Positions 15,378-24,106 of a DNA stretch of 64,000 nt are shown in pieces (within the stretch, counting starts at the first letter, position 1; the number at the start of each line of letters is the position of its first letter). Position numbers and translations under genes: made by a program. The DNA lies in NCBI GenBank assembly GCA_026399875.1, contig JAPLQF010000025.1, forward strand, positions 124,001 to 188,000. Direction: 5' to 3'. Under the pieces are notes generated by a model. It saw nothing but the letters and a program-made list of their open reading frames with translations, did not search any database and was not told the DNA's origin. This stretch comes from Burkholderiales bacterium (lineage in GTDB: Bacteria > Pseudomonadota > Gammaproteobacteria > Burkholderiales > Burkholderiaceae_E).

Positions 15378-16172
15378 ATGACCGAACCCACCGTCCTGAT
15401 CGAGAAGTCCCCCGAGGGCTATGCGGTGATCACCCTCAATCGACCGGGTGCCATGAATGCCCTGTCGCGTCAGCTGCGACAGGAGTTGGCCGACGCAATC
15501 GATGCAATGCAGGCCGATCCGGAGGTCCGAGTGCTCATTCTGACCGGCGCCGGTCGCGCATTTACCGCCGGTCTCGATCTGAAAGAGCTCGGCATCAAGG
15601 GGCTCAAGGGCGATGCAGCCGCGCAATCGATGCAGGAGGCCGTGCAGGTCGGCGATCCGGTGAAGTCCATCGGCCGCTTCACCGGTCCGGTGATCGGCGC
15701 AATCAATGGCGTTGCGATTACCGGTGGTTTTGAGCTTGCGCTTGCTTGCGATGTGCTGCTCGCCTCGTCCGAAGCCCGGTTTGCCGATACCCATGCCCGC
15801 GTGGGCGTGATGCCCGGCTGGGGCTTGTCGCAAAAGCTCAGCCGGATCATCGGTATTTCGCGTGCCAAGGAGCTCTCGCTGACTGGCAATTTTCTGGGCG
15901 CCGATCAGGCTCTGGCCTGGGGATTGGTGAATCGCGTGGTACCGCCCTCCCAATTGCTGACGCAGGCGCGGGCATTGGCCTGCGACATGCTGTCGGTCCT
16001 GCCCCATATGCTGGTGGCCTACAAGAAAGTGATCGACGACGGCTATGCGGTCTCGTTTGCTCAGGGCATGGCGATCGAGCGGGAGCGGGCTGATGCCAAC
16101 AATGGCGCGGTCAGCGCCGAGGACATCGAAGCGCGACGCGAAGCCGTCCGGGCGCGCGCCCACAGTCAGTAA
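15378..16172 (+). CDS. Enoyl-CoA hydratase/isomerase family protein
   Basis: A 264-residue crotonase-fold protein. The oxyanion-hole loops are GRAFTAGLDLKELG (near 60-75) and GAINGVAITGGFELALACD (near 110-130). In the second active-site segment, FADTHARVGVMPGWGLSQKL, the glutamate typical of enoyl-CoA hydratase (PE in xxPExxLG) is replaced, so plain hydration of enoyl-CoA is doubtful. The start at 15378 follows CAGGAGCAGGAGCCGAC. It precedes the GMC oxidoreductase by 54 bp. Confidence 0.88.
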   Translation: MTEPTVLIEKSPEGYAVITLNRPGAMNALSRQLRQELADAIDAMQADPEVRVLILTGAGRAFTAGLDLKELGIKGLKGDAAAQSMQEAVQVGDPVKSIGRFTGPVIGAINGVAITGGFELALACDVLLASSEARFADTHARVGVMPGWGLSQKLSRIIGISRAKELSLTGNFLGADQALAWGLVNRVVPPSQLLTQARALACDMLSVLPHMLVAYKKVIDDGYAVSFAQGMAIERERADANNGAVSAEDIEARREAVRARAHSQ

Positions 16173-16226
16173 GCAGCGCCCGTGATGGTTTCGGGCCGCA
16201 CAGGCTGACCGAACAGGCCGACCGCA

Positions 16227-17828
16227 ATGGCTGATGACATCGTTGACGTGCTGATCATCGGTTCCGGAGCGTCGGGTGCTGCGGTTGCCTGGCGCCTGGC
16301 CGATACGCGGATGCGCATCGTCTGCATGGAGCAGGGCGACTGGACCAATCCGTCCGACTATCCCAGTACCCGCCGCAGCTGGGAGGCCGAGGCGGCCTCG
16401 AGTGCCTCGCCCAGTCCGAATATTCGAAATGGTCGCGATGACTATCCGATCAACGAAGATGATTCGCCGATCTCGATCGTCAATTACAACGGCGTGGGCG
16501 GAAGTACGGTGCTCTATTCGGCCCACTTCCCGCGGTTTCATCCGTCAGATTTCAAGGTTCGGACGCTCGATGGCGTGGCCGATGACTGGCCCCTCGACTA
16601 TGCAATGCTCGAACCCTATTTCGCACTCAATGACCGCATTATCGGGGTGTCCGGTCTGTCGGGCGACCCCGCCATGCCTCCGCACGAGCTGCCCCTGCCG
16701 CCAATCCCGCTGGGCAAGATGGGCGAGACCATCGCTCGCGGTTTCAATCGGCTCGGCTGGCATTGGTGGCCATCCGACAGCGCGATCATCACCCGCGACT
16801 ACGAGGGGCGCGAGGCTTGTGTCAATCTGGGCCCCTGTCACTCGGGCTGCGCCAAGGGCGCAAAGAGCAGCGCCGACATGACCTACTGGCCGATGGCGCG
16901 GCGCGCCGGGGTTGAGTTGCGCACCCGCTGTCGAGTGAGCGAGATTCTGGTTGATGACCATGACATGGCCACCGGCGTCGTCTACTTTGATGAGCATGGT
17001 GTTGAGCACCGTCAGCGCGCCGAGCTTGTCATCCTTGCCTGCAATGGCGTGGGCACTCCGCGCCTGCTGCTCAACTCAAGGTCGGCGGGTTTTCCCGATG
17101 GTCTGGCCAACCGCTCGGGTCTGGTCGGCAAGAACCTGATGCTGCATCCCTGGGGGCTGATTTCAGGGATTTTCGATGAGCAGCTCGACTCGCATTACGG
17201 GCCGCAGGGCTGCTGCCTCCTGAGCAAGCAGTTCTACGAAACCGATCCTGGGCGCGATTTCGTGCGCGGCTACAACATGCAGATCACCCGAGGTACAGGG
17301 CCGGTCGTGACCAGGCAAGGACTGACCCGCGGCACGATCCCGTGGGGCGCGGCGCACCATGCCGAGTTCGCCCGACGATATGATCGCACCATCAATATCG
17401 GTATCTGCTGCGAGGATCTGCCCGAGGAACGCAATTGCGTCACCCTCGATCCGACGCTGACCGATTCGAGTGGCATCCCGGCGCCGCGGATCAGCTATCG
17501 GCTGAGCGACAACAGCAAGCGGATGCTGCAGCACAGCTTCGAGAAAGGCACCGAGGTGATGAAGGCGGCTGGTGCGGTTGATATACATACCGAGGGGCCG
17601 ATGCGTTATGCCGGTTGGCATCTTCTTGGTACCGCCCGAATGGGACTCGATCCGACCCGGTCGGTGGTCAACGAATGGGGCCGCAGCCATGATGTACGCA
17701 ACCTTTTCATCGTCGACGGAAGCGTGTTTGTCACCTCCGGTGGGGTCAATCCGACCTCGACGATACAGGCGCTTGCGCTCTACATCGCTGACGCGATGAA
17801 GGCGCGTCTGGCCAATCTTTTCGATTGA
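16227..17828 (+). CDS. GMC-family FAD oxidoreductase, large subunit of a gluconate-dehydrogenase-like complex
   Basis: A 533-residue protein with the FAD motif LIIGSGASGAAVAWRL at 7-22, the cysteine-rich segment CVNLGPCHSGCAKGAKSSAD near residue 198, and the C-terminal GMC signature NLFIVDGSVFVTSGGVNPTS. Relatives are membrane-associated alcohol, gluconate or sugar dehydrogenases that pass electrons to a cytochrome subunit. No signal peptide is seen on this subunit, as in relatives exported piggy-back with the small subunit. The next gene encodes a gluconate-dehydrogenase subunit-3-like protein. No cytochrome c gene is nearby. Confidence 0.87.
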   Translation: MADDIVDVLIIGSGASGAAVAWRLADTRMRIVCMEQGDWTNPSDYPSTRRSWEAEAASSASPSPNIRNGRDDYPINEDDSPISIVNYNGVGGSTVLYSAHFPRFHPSDFKVRTLDGVADDWPLDYAMLEPYFALNDRIIGVSGLSGDPAMPPHELPLPPIPLGKMGETIARGFNRLGWHWWPSDSAIITRDYEGREACVNLGPCHSGCAKGAKSSADMTYWPMARRAGVELRTRCRVSEILVDDHDMATGVVYFDEHGVEHRQRAELVILACNGVGTPRLLLNSRSAGFPDGLANRSGLVGKNLMLHPWGLISGIFDEQLDSHYGPQGCCLLSKQFYETDPGRDFVRGYNMQITRGTGPVVTRQGLTRGTIPWGAAHHAEFARRYDRTINIGICCEDLPEERNCVTLDPTLTDSSGIPAPRISYRLSDNSKRMLQHSFEKGTEVMKAAGAVDIHTEGPMRYAGWHLLGTARMGLDPTRSVVNEWGRSHDVRNLFIVDGSVFVTSGGVNPTSTIQALALYIADAMKARLANLFD

Positions 17829-17851
17829 TCCCGATTCCTGCGAACGCTGCC

Positions 17852-18355
17852 ATGTCGACTCGCGAATCACGTTCATCCATCGATTTTTTTGAGAACCGGC
17901 CACTGAGCAGTGGATTTGGGCTGATTCGGCTCGCGACCCTTGAAGGGGTCCTCGATCTGATCGTGCCGCCCAGCGCAGATGGCCGAATGCCGGGTGCGAC
18001 CGAGGTCGGTGTGCCGGCCTATCTTCTGGCTCATTGCGCCGATGCCTTGCCGATCTTGTGCACTGAGCTCGATCGGCTCGACGCCCAGGCGCATGCCCGA
18101 TGCGGACAGCCCTTCGCCGCACTCGGTGCAGACGATCGCCAGGCGCTTGTCGACGGCATGCGCGCGCAGGACGCTGATTTCATGAGCCGTCTTGCGCTCG
18201 AAACCGTGACCTGCTACTACCAGCACGATCGCGTCCTGGCCGCGCTTGGCATGGAGCTTCGTTCGCCGGCGCCGCAAGGCTACAAGGTCATCTCCGGCGA
18301 TCTGATGCTGCTTGCGCCGGTTCGAAATCGTGGAAAAATGTATCGCGACGCCTGA
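17852..18355 (+). CDS. Gluconate 2-dehydrogenase subunit-3-like protein
   Basis: A 167-residue protein. The region LATLEGVLDLIVPPSADGRMPGATEVGVPAYL matches the N-terminal signature of gluconate 2-dehydrogenase small subunits, which normally pair with a GMC flavoprotein. It lacks the Tat signal that many family members carry, so the complex may be cytoplasmic or the true start may differ. A TTG at 17825 overlapping the upstream stop would add nine residues; neither start has a good ribosome site. The overlap or near-overlap with the GMC gene supports one complex. Confidence 0.7.
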   Translation: MSTRESRSSIDFFENRPLSSGFGLIRLATLEGVLDLIVPPSADGRMPGATEVGVPAYLLAHCADALPILCTELDRLDAQAHARCGQPFAALGADDRQALVDGMRAQDADFMSRLALETVTCYYQHDRVLAALGMELRSPAPQGYKVISGDLMLLAPVRNRGKMYRDA

Positions 18356-18415
18356 TTGGCAGACAATCACGGTAAAAATGATTTTTTCACGACTCGATTT
18401 TGAACTGGGACTCTG

Positions 18416-19846
18416 ATGCAGCTGGTTGTCAAAAAGGTGTCGCGACTTGTCCTGACCGTTGCACTCTTGTGCCTGTGTGCCGTTCTGTTGTCCGCCGCCA
18501 ATCACGCCCATGCGGGCAGGGCTGATGCCTATCGGATGCATCTGACGGTTGATCGCTCGACACCCGAGAGATGCCTGGCCTTCTTCATCAATGCGACGAC
18601 TGATGTGGAGGGCGTGATGGAGCGCCTGAAGACGCAGTACGAGCAGGAGAAGTCCTGGAGTTATCCGCAGCCGCTTGAAACCGAGCGCAAGCGGGTCGAT
18701 TATCTGGTATCTGAAATGCTCGACAGCATGGACCTGAGCAGTGTGCCGCAATGGTCAAGACAGTCGATCGGCACCGGAACGGCTTTCATGATCAGCGAAG
18801 TCCTGCGTCTGTCGAACGTCAAGGCCGATACACCACTGCGCAAGCTTAATGACGACTTGTGGGTTGTACCCGGAACCTATCTTCAGATCGGTCGAATCAA
18901 GTCAGGTCTGCGCATGGGCGATGTCGTCTTTACCGCCGAAACCGTCGCGAATGTCCCGGCGCTTTATCAAAAGATCATTGCGACAAAGCCGATCGATGAA
19001 TTTAATCCCTACAAGTCTTTTACCGAGAGTCCGGGAGGGGTCCTCCCGCCGACCTGGACGGCGGCGATTTTTTCGCTCCCGGGCTTCTGGCTTGCGTCGT
19101 ATGGCAGCAATACCGTCTGGCAGTGGACCCTCTTGGGCGTGAGCCTGCTGGTCATGTCGGTTGGGCCTTTTCTGTTGCGGCGCCTGTTTCGCAATGGCGC
19201 GCCAAGAGTGCTGGGGGCCGCAGTGCTTACGATGTTGTTTTCGCGACTTGGCAGTGAGGTCTCGATCGGTCTGGGCAGCCTGACCGGAGCCGGCGCCACG
19301 ATCGCGGCGATCATTTTCACCATCGTCTTTTATCTCGCCCTCAGTCTGACCGCCTTCATGGTGAGCGAGATTCTTGCCAGCAATTACCTGAAGATTGCCC
19401 GCCTCGGTGCGAACCATCTCGATTCGAGCATCATCCGACTCTTGTGCCGGTTGGGCGGTGTGTTTGCCTCGCTTGCCATCATCATTTACGGCTTGAACAC
19501 CGCCGGATTTCCGGTCATGGGGATCGTTGCCGGTCTGGGCGTTGGTGGCCTGGCGTTTGCTCTGGCAGCGCGGGCCACACTCGAAAATCTTCTGGCCGGT
19601 GTCGTGATCTATATGGACAAGTCGATCAAGGTTGGCGATCTGATCCAGTCGGGCGATGTCGAGGGGGTGGTTGAAGACATCGGGATGCGGTCGACCCGTA
19701 TCAGGGCTGCTGATGGCACGCTGATCAGCGTCACCAACAGTGATATGTCCTCCAAGATCATCCGGAACAAGACCATGCGGATCACACCGCCTGCATCCGA
19801 ATCCGAATCCGAATCCGAATCCGGCAACGCCGAGGCGGCTCACTGA
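18416..19846 (+). CDS. MscS-family mechanosensitive channel protein, C-terminally short
   Basis: A 476-residue protein with a signal peptide (about 1-33), a periplasmic domain to about residue 215, then membrane helices (WTLLGVSLLVMSVGPFLLRR; ATIAAIIFTIVFYLALSLTA; FASLAIIIYGLNTAGFPVMG). The pore helix is GLGVGGLAFALAARATLENL, followed by the beta domain (SIKVGDLIQSGDVEGVVEDI and NSDMSSKIIRN). The protein ends there: the alpha/beta C-terminal vestibule of about 90 residues in typical MscS is missing and replaced by a short SESESESES tail. Channels of this type release solutes on hypo-osmotic shock. Confidence 0.86.
   Translation: MQLVVKKVSRLVLTVALLCLCAVLLSAANHAHAGRADAYRMHLTVDRSTPERCLAFFINATTDVEGVMERLKTQYEQEKSWSYPQPLETERKRVDYLVSEMLDSMDLSSVPQWSRQSIGTGTAFMISEVLRLSNVKADTPLRKLNDDLWVVPGTYLQIGRIKSGLRMGDVVFTAETVANVPALYQKIIATKPIDEFNPYKSFTESPGGVLPPTWTAAIFSLPGFWLASYGSNTVWQWTLLGVSLLVMSVGPFLLRRLFRNGAPRVLGAAVLTMLFSRLGSEVSIGLGSLTGAGATIAAIIFTIVFYLALSLTAFMVSEILASNYLKIARLGANHLDSSIIRLLCRLGGVFASLAIIIYGLNTAGFPVMGIVAGLGVGGLAFALAARATLENLLAGVVIYMDKSIKVGDLIQSGDVEGVVEDIGMRSTRIRAADGTLISVTNSDMSSKIIRNKTMRITPPASESESESESGNAEAAH
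19797..19822 (+). repeat. Hexanucleotide tandem repeat in the mscS-like gene
   Basis: GAATCC (Ser-Glu codons) is repeated about four times in tandem near the 3' end, giving the SESESESES tail. Because the unit is six bases, copy-number slippage would change tail length without shifting the frame. Confidence 0.8.
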
Positions 19847-19871
19847 GTTCGGGGGCGTCCATCAATGCGGC

Positions 19872-20750
19872 TCAGGCCATCTTCATCCAGTCGACGATCA
19901 ACCGGTTGACCGTGGCGGGTTGCTCCAGTTGCAGAAAATGACCTGCGTCATCGACGATCCGGACCCTTGCCCATGGGCACAGGTCGCGCGCCGATTCCGC
20001 GACTTCCAGTCCGATGCAGCCGTCATTGCGGCCATGCAGATAGAGCGTCGGCTGAGTCAGCTCGCCGCGGCCAAGCGTCTGAATGGCGTCGTAGTGATCG
20101 GTGTGCGGGGCGTCGCCGAGCGACGCCCGGTAATACCCCAGTGCGGCCGCCAGGTGGGCGGGGTCGCGAAGGCAGGCTTTGCAGTTTTCGGCGTCGACCG
20201 CCCCATCGAAGCCGGGCGACCAGTCGCGCCACAGCATGTCGATGAAAGCGAGATCGTTGGCCGGGACGACCTTGTTCGATAAGGCGTGCTGGAAATAGAA
20301 CATGTACCAGCTGCGCTTTGTCTGCTCAAGGTTGGTGGCGAACGCTCTTCCCATCGCATTGCCGGGCGGTACGGCCATGCCCACCACACGCTTCCATCGC
20401 CTGGGCTCGCTGGCCGCTGCACCGTAGACGCTCGGTGCGCCCCAGTCATGCCCGATGATGACTGCGTTCTCGTCTGCGCCCAGCGCCTCATGCAGTGCAT
20501 TGGCATCGGCTGACAGTGCGCCGGTCTGGTACATGCCGTCAGGCGCGACCGATGTCGGCGCATACCCGCGCATGAAGGGCGCTACCGCCCGATAACCGGC
20601 TGCCGCCAGTTCGGGCAGCAGATATCGCCAGCTGTGAGCTGAATCGGGAAAGCCGTGAAGGCAAAGCGCCAGAGGTCCGGTACCGATTTCAAGCAGCGTG
20701 AAGTCGACGCCGTTGGCGGTCAGTTGTCGGGTGGTGGTTTGATAGGTCAT
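19872..20750 (-). CDS. Epoxide-hydrolase-like alpha/beta hydrolase
   Basis: A 292-residue protein with LHGFPDSAHSWRYLLPEL (31-48), MRGYAPT, the nucleophile motif IGHDWGAPSVYG with Asp102, and the catalytic His in DDAGHFLQLEQP. Asp as nucleophile and HGFP point to epoxide hydrolase or haloalkane-dehalogenase-like chemistry. The cap segment FYFQHALSNKVVPAND lies between. The ATG at 20750 was chosen because the upstream GTG extension (to 20822) has no family match and would invade the divergent promoter region of the next gene. Confidence 0.85.
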   Translation of the reverse strand: MTYQTTTRQLTANGVDFTLLEIGTGPLALCLHGFPDSAHSWRYLLPELAAAGYRAVAPFMRGYAPTSVAPDGMYQTGALSADANALHEALGADENAVIIGHDWGAPSVYGAAASEPRRWKRVVGMAVPPGNAMGRAFATNLEQTKRSWYMFYFQHALSNKVVPANDLAFIDMLWRDWSPGFDGAVDAENCKACLRDPAHLAAALGYYRASLGDAPHTDHYDAIQTLGRGELTQPTLYLHGRNDGCIGLEVAESARDLCPWARVRIVDDAGHFLQLEQPATVNRLIVDWMKMA

Positions 20751-20831
20751 GTTGTCGGTAATGAGCGGTTGTGATGCGGTCGAATCGCCAATGCAGGCAG
20801 AATCAGGGCCGCCGGCAAACACGAGGGAACG

Positions 20832-21212
20832 ATGAAGTCATTATTGCTCTTGACGCTGCTGATCGGGCCACTGCCGGCCTTGGCACAGTGGACCAGGATG
20901 GACAGCAATACCTCAGGCACCATCTATATCGACATGGGAGCGATCCGCAAGAGCCCCGATGGCCGCCGGGCCTCTTTCATGATGGACCGCGCAAAACCCG
21001 ACAGTGATGGCGTGAGCTCGATGGTCGATGTCTACGAGTTCGATTGCGCAGGAAAGCGTGTGCGGTCGGTGCAGAGTACCGATTTCAAGGGGGCGATGGG
21101 AACCGGCGCGATTGTGTCGTACAGCCGCAAACCGCTCGAATGGGATGATGTCCTGCCGGGAACCCGCCTGGATGTGTCGTTGAAGTCGGTCTGCAAAGCC
21201 CCGCTCAGGTGA
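20832..21212 (+). CDS. Small secreted protein, surface-adhesin-E-like domain
   Basis: A 126-residue protein with a signal peptide (KSLLLLTLLIGPLPALA, cleavage near residue 18) and a beta-rich mature part with two cysteines (DCAGK and KSVCK) likely to form a disulfide. The pattern YIDMGAIRKSPDGRRASFMM, VYEFDCAGKRVRSVQ resembles the surface-adhesin protein E domain common in Burkholderiales periplasmic proteins of unknown role. It stands alone with a divergent hydrolase upstream. Confidence 0.72.
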   Translation: MKSLLLLTLLIGPLPALAQWTRMDSNTSGTIYIDMGAIRKSPDGRRASFMMDRAKPDSDGVSSMVDVYEFDCAGKRVRSVQSTDFKGAMGTGAIVSYSRKPLEWDDVLPGTRLDVSLKSVCKAPLR

Positions 21213-21287
21213 CTTCGGCGTGGCAGTGATCGGGCTGTTTCAATCCGGCCGATTCCTCATGCACTTTTTTGTGGAGCTCAGCGCAAC

Positions 21288-22862
21288 ATGGCCGACAGCC
21301 TGACCGATTTCCTCCAGGGTTTGCCCTCGAATTCAGTTGCGATCGATGATGACCATCGGCACTGGACCGTTGGCGATCTGCAGTCCGAGTCCCGGCGCCT
21401 GGCAAGCGGCCTGCGGGCGCTCGGTATCGGGCCGGGCGATCGTGTCGCGCTGTGGCTGCCGAATATTCCCCAATGGCTCGCCTTGTTTTTTGCCTGTGCC
21501 CGCATCGGCGCGATTGCGGTGTCGGTCAATACCCGCTTTCGTGCCAACGAGCTTGAGGACATCGTCGGGCGTTCGGGTTGCCGAGCGCTGGTCTTGTGGC
21601 CCACCTTCAAGAGCATTGATTTCGCGGGCATCCTGGAAGCGGTCGATCCTGAAGCTCTGTCGTCGCTCACCGATATCGTCGCTTTTTCGACCGCCGGAGA
21701 AAGCGCTGACTTTCGATTTGCCGGCCGCCGGTGCTCCGCCTACGCGGATCTTGCGCGACACGACGAAGAGGCCATGCCAGCGGCTGACGCCGAGTCGAGA
21801 TGCGTCATCTTCACCACCTCCGGCACAACCAGAGCCCCTAAGTTTGTGTGCCATACCCAGAAAGGGATCGTGCAGCATATCCGGGATGTGGCAGTCGGTT
21901 TCGGCATGACGACACCCGGCTCCCGAGTACTGCAGGCCTTGCCGCTGTGCGGTGTCTTTGGTTTCACCCAGGCGCTCGCCGCGCTGGCGGGCGGCGCGCC
22001 GATGCGGATGATGGCGATCTTCGATGAGGTCGATGCGGCCGCCGTCATGCAGGCCGAGTGCATTACGCATGTCAACGGCAGCGATGAAATGCTGGTGCGG
22101 CTCCTGGCATCCCGACCCGAGCCCCGACCCTTCCCGCATCTGCGCAGTTTCGGTTTCGCGCGATTCAATCCGGCGCTCGATGACCTGGTCGAACGGGCAC
22201 AGGCCCGCGGCGTGATTGCCTGCGGGCTGTATGGCATGAGCGAGTGTCTCGCCCTGTATGCGCTGCAGCCGCTCACGATGCCTGCGGCAGAACGATCCAA
22301 GGGAGGCGGGGCACTGATCTCGCCTCAAGCCTCGGTGCGCGTGTGTGATCCTGAGACCGGGCGGGTTCTTGCTGCAGGTGAGCAGGGTGAACTCGAATTG
22401 CGCGGCCCGAGCCTGCTTCTTGAGTATTACGGCAATCCGCAGGCAAGCAAGGACGCGTTCACGGCTGACGGTTGGTTTCGCAGCGGTGACCTCGGATACC
22501 TCGAAGCCGACGGCCGCTTCTGCTATCTGACCCGCATCGGCGATGTCCTGCGCCTGGGTGGATTCTTGACCAGCCCTCAGGAAATCGAAGCTGTGCTTGA
22601 AGCCGAGCCGTCTGTTGCAGGCGCTCAGGTGGTGGGGGTCAACCTGGATGGCGAGCCGGTCGCGGTCGGCTTTGTCATCGCCAGCGACCAGGCTGAATTT
22701 CAGGAAGACGAACTGCGCGAATGGTGTCGATCACGCCTTGCCGGCTACAAGGTGCCTCGGCGGATTTTCAGGATCGACGAGTTCCCGACGACGCCGAGTG
22801 CCAACGGCACCAAGATTCAGCGCACGAAGTTGCGACAGTTGGCGATCGAGCGCTGCGCGTGA
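21288..22862 (+). CDS. AMP-dependent acyl-CoA synthetase/ligase
   Basis: A 524-residue adenylate-forming enzyme. The ATP-binding core IFTTSGTTRAPKFVCH is near 172-187, the A5-like segment GLYGMSECLALYALQ is near 310, the hinge block WFRSGDLGYLEADGRF near 395, and the final catalytic lysine in NGTKIQRTKLRQ near 507. Such enzymes activate a carboxylic acid with ATP and load it onto CoA. The acid is unknown. Its stop overlaps the GTG start of the following CoA-transferase, so the two are coupled and probably act on the same compound. Confidence 0.9.
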   Translation: MADSLTDFLQGLPSNSVAIDDDHRHWTVGDLQSESRRLASGLRALGIGPGDRVALWLPNIPQWLALFFACARIGAIAVSVNTRFRANELEDIVGRSGCRALVLWPTFKSIDFAGILEAVDPEALSSLTDIVAFSTAGESADFRFAGRRCSAYADLARHDEEAMPAADAESRCVIFTTSGTTRAPKFVCHTQKGIVQHIRDVAVGFGMTTPGSRVLQALPLCGVFGFTQALAALAGGAPMRMMAIFDEVDAAAVMQAECITHVNGSDEMLVRLLASRPEPRPFPHLRSFGFARFNPALDDLVERAQARGVIACGLYGMSECLALYALQPLTMPAAERSKGGGALISPQASVRVCDPETGRVLAAGEQGELELRGPSLLLEYYGNPQASKDAFTADGWFRSGDLGYLEADGRFCYLTRIGDVLRLGGFLTSPQEIEAVLEAEPSVAGAQVVGVNLDGEPVAVGFVIASDQAEFQEDELREWCRSRLAGYKVPRRIFRIDEFPTTPSANGTKIQRTKLRQLAIERCA

Positions 22863-24052
22863 ACCAGCAGGTGCCCCAGCCCTTGCCCTATGCCGGCATC
22901 CGGGTCGTCGAGTTTTCCCATATGGTCATGGGCCCCACCTGCGGGATGGTCCTGGCCGACCTGGGCGCCGAAGTCATCAAGGTCGAGGCAGTCGGCCACG
23001 GCCAGAGGGGTGACAGTACTCGCAATTTGCTGGGATCCGGGGCAGGCTTTTTCCCGCTTTTCAACCGCAACAAGAAGAGTCTGGCGCTCGATCTTCAGAC
23101 CCCTGAAGGCAGACAAGCGGTGTTGCGCCTGATCGCCACGGCGGACATCGTCACCGAAAACTTCAAAGCGGGAACCATGAAAAGACTCGGGCTTGATTAC
23201 CCGAGTCTGAAGGCCTTGAACCCACGTCTCATCTACGTCAGCCATAAGGGCTTCCTGCCGGGGCCTTATGAGCACCGCACCGCGCTGGACGAAGTGGTCC
23301 AGATGATGGGAGGGCTGGCCTATATGACCGGTCGCCCGGGTGATCCGCTGAGGGCCGGCGCGAGCGTCAACGACATCATGGGTGGCATGTTTGGCGCAAT
23401 CGGCGCGATGGCTGCACTGGCAGCGCGCGAATCGACGGGGCTGGGGCAGGAAGTGCAGTCGGCGCTCTTCGAAAACAATGTTTTTCTGGTTGCACAGCAC
23501 ATGATGCAGTTCGCGGTGACCGGCAAGCCGGCAGCGCCCATGCCAGCCCGCATTTCGGCCTGGGGCGTCTATGACATTTTCAAGGTGCGTGAGGACGAGC
23601 AGATTTTTCTGGCGGTCGTCAGCGATACCGGCTGGCGGATTTTCTGTACCGCGTTCGATTTCGGCGATCTGCTTGCCGATCCCCGCTTTGCCACGAATAA
23701 CGATCGTGTCGTGGCGCGCGATACCTTGCTGCCGATACTGCGCGAGCGGCTTGCCGCTTTCACCGCCGCCGAACTCGCGAGCCGATTTGAAAAACATGGC
23801 CTGCCTTTTGCCCCGATCACCCGACCACAAGATCTGTTCGATGATCCGCATCTGCTGGCCACTGGCGGGCTCGCCCCGATGTGCTTGCCCGATGGTCGCG
23901 ACACCAGCACGGTGTTGCTGCCCCTGACCCTGGATGGCGAACGACCGGGTGTCAGGCTGTCGCCACCCCGCCTTGGCGAGCACAACGCCGAGATTTTGCG
24001 CAGCCTTGGTTACAGCGAGGACGAGATTCAAACCCTGGGTGTCCAGAGTTAA
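22859..24052 (+). CDS. CaiB/BaiF family (class III) acyl-CoA transferase
   Basis: A 397-residue enzyme with GIRVVEFSHMVMGPTCGM, VIKVEAVGHGQRGD, KKSLALDLQTPEG and the catalytic-aspartate region RTALDEVVQMMGGLAYMTGR. The GTG at 22859 overlaps the ligase stop (GTGA), and the family motif begins 13 residues in; a longer in-frame start at 22721 would overlap the ligase by 140 bp. Having both a ligase and a CoA-transferase in one operon suggests activation of one acid and CoA exchange with a second (inference). Confidence 0.9.
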   Translation: MNQQVPQPLPYAGIRVVEFSHMVMGPTCGMVLADLGAEVIKVEAVGHGQRGDSTRNLLGSGAGFFPLFNRNKKSLALDLQTPEGRQAVLRLIATADIVTENFKAGTMKRLGLDYPSLKALNPRLIYVSHKGFLPGPYEHRTALDEVVQMMGGLAYMTGRPGDPLRAGASVNDIMGGMFGAIGAMAALAARESTGLGQEVQSALFENNVFLVAQHMMQFAVTGKPAAPMPARISAWGVYDIFKVREDEQIFLAVVSDTGWRIFCTAFDFGDLLADPRFATNNDRVVARDTLLPILRERLAAFTAAELASRFEKHGLPFAPITRPQDLFDDPHLLATGGLAPMCLPDGRDTSTVLLPLTLDGERPGVRLSPPRLGEHNAEILRSLGYSEDEIQTLGVQS

Positions 24053-24106
24053 ACTAGTCGTGTCATCAAAGACGGCCGTGCCTGAGCACGCGCAAGGAGA
24101 CGAACC

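Noticed and set aside
15171..16541. 456-codon minus-strand frame spanning two plus-strand genes
   Set aside because: Crosses gene borders and has no recognisable protein pattern.
22817..24031. 404-codon minus-strand frame opposite the CoA-transferase
   Set aside because: Mirrors the real gene; composition is Arg/Gln/His-rich and unlike any protein family.
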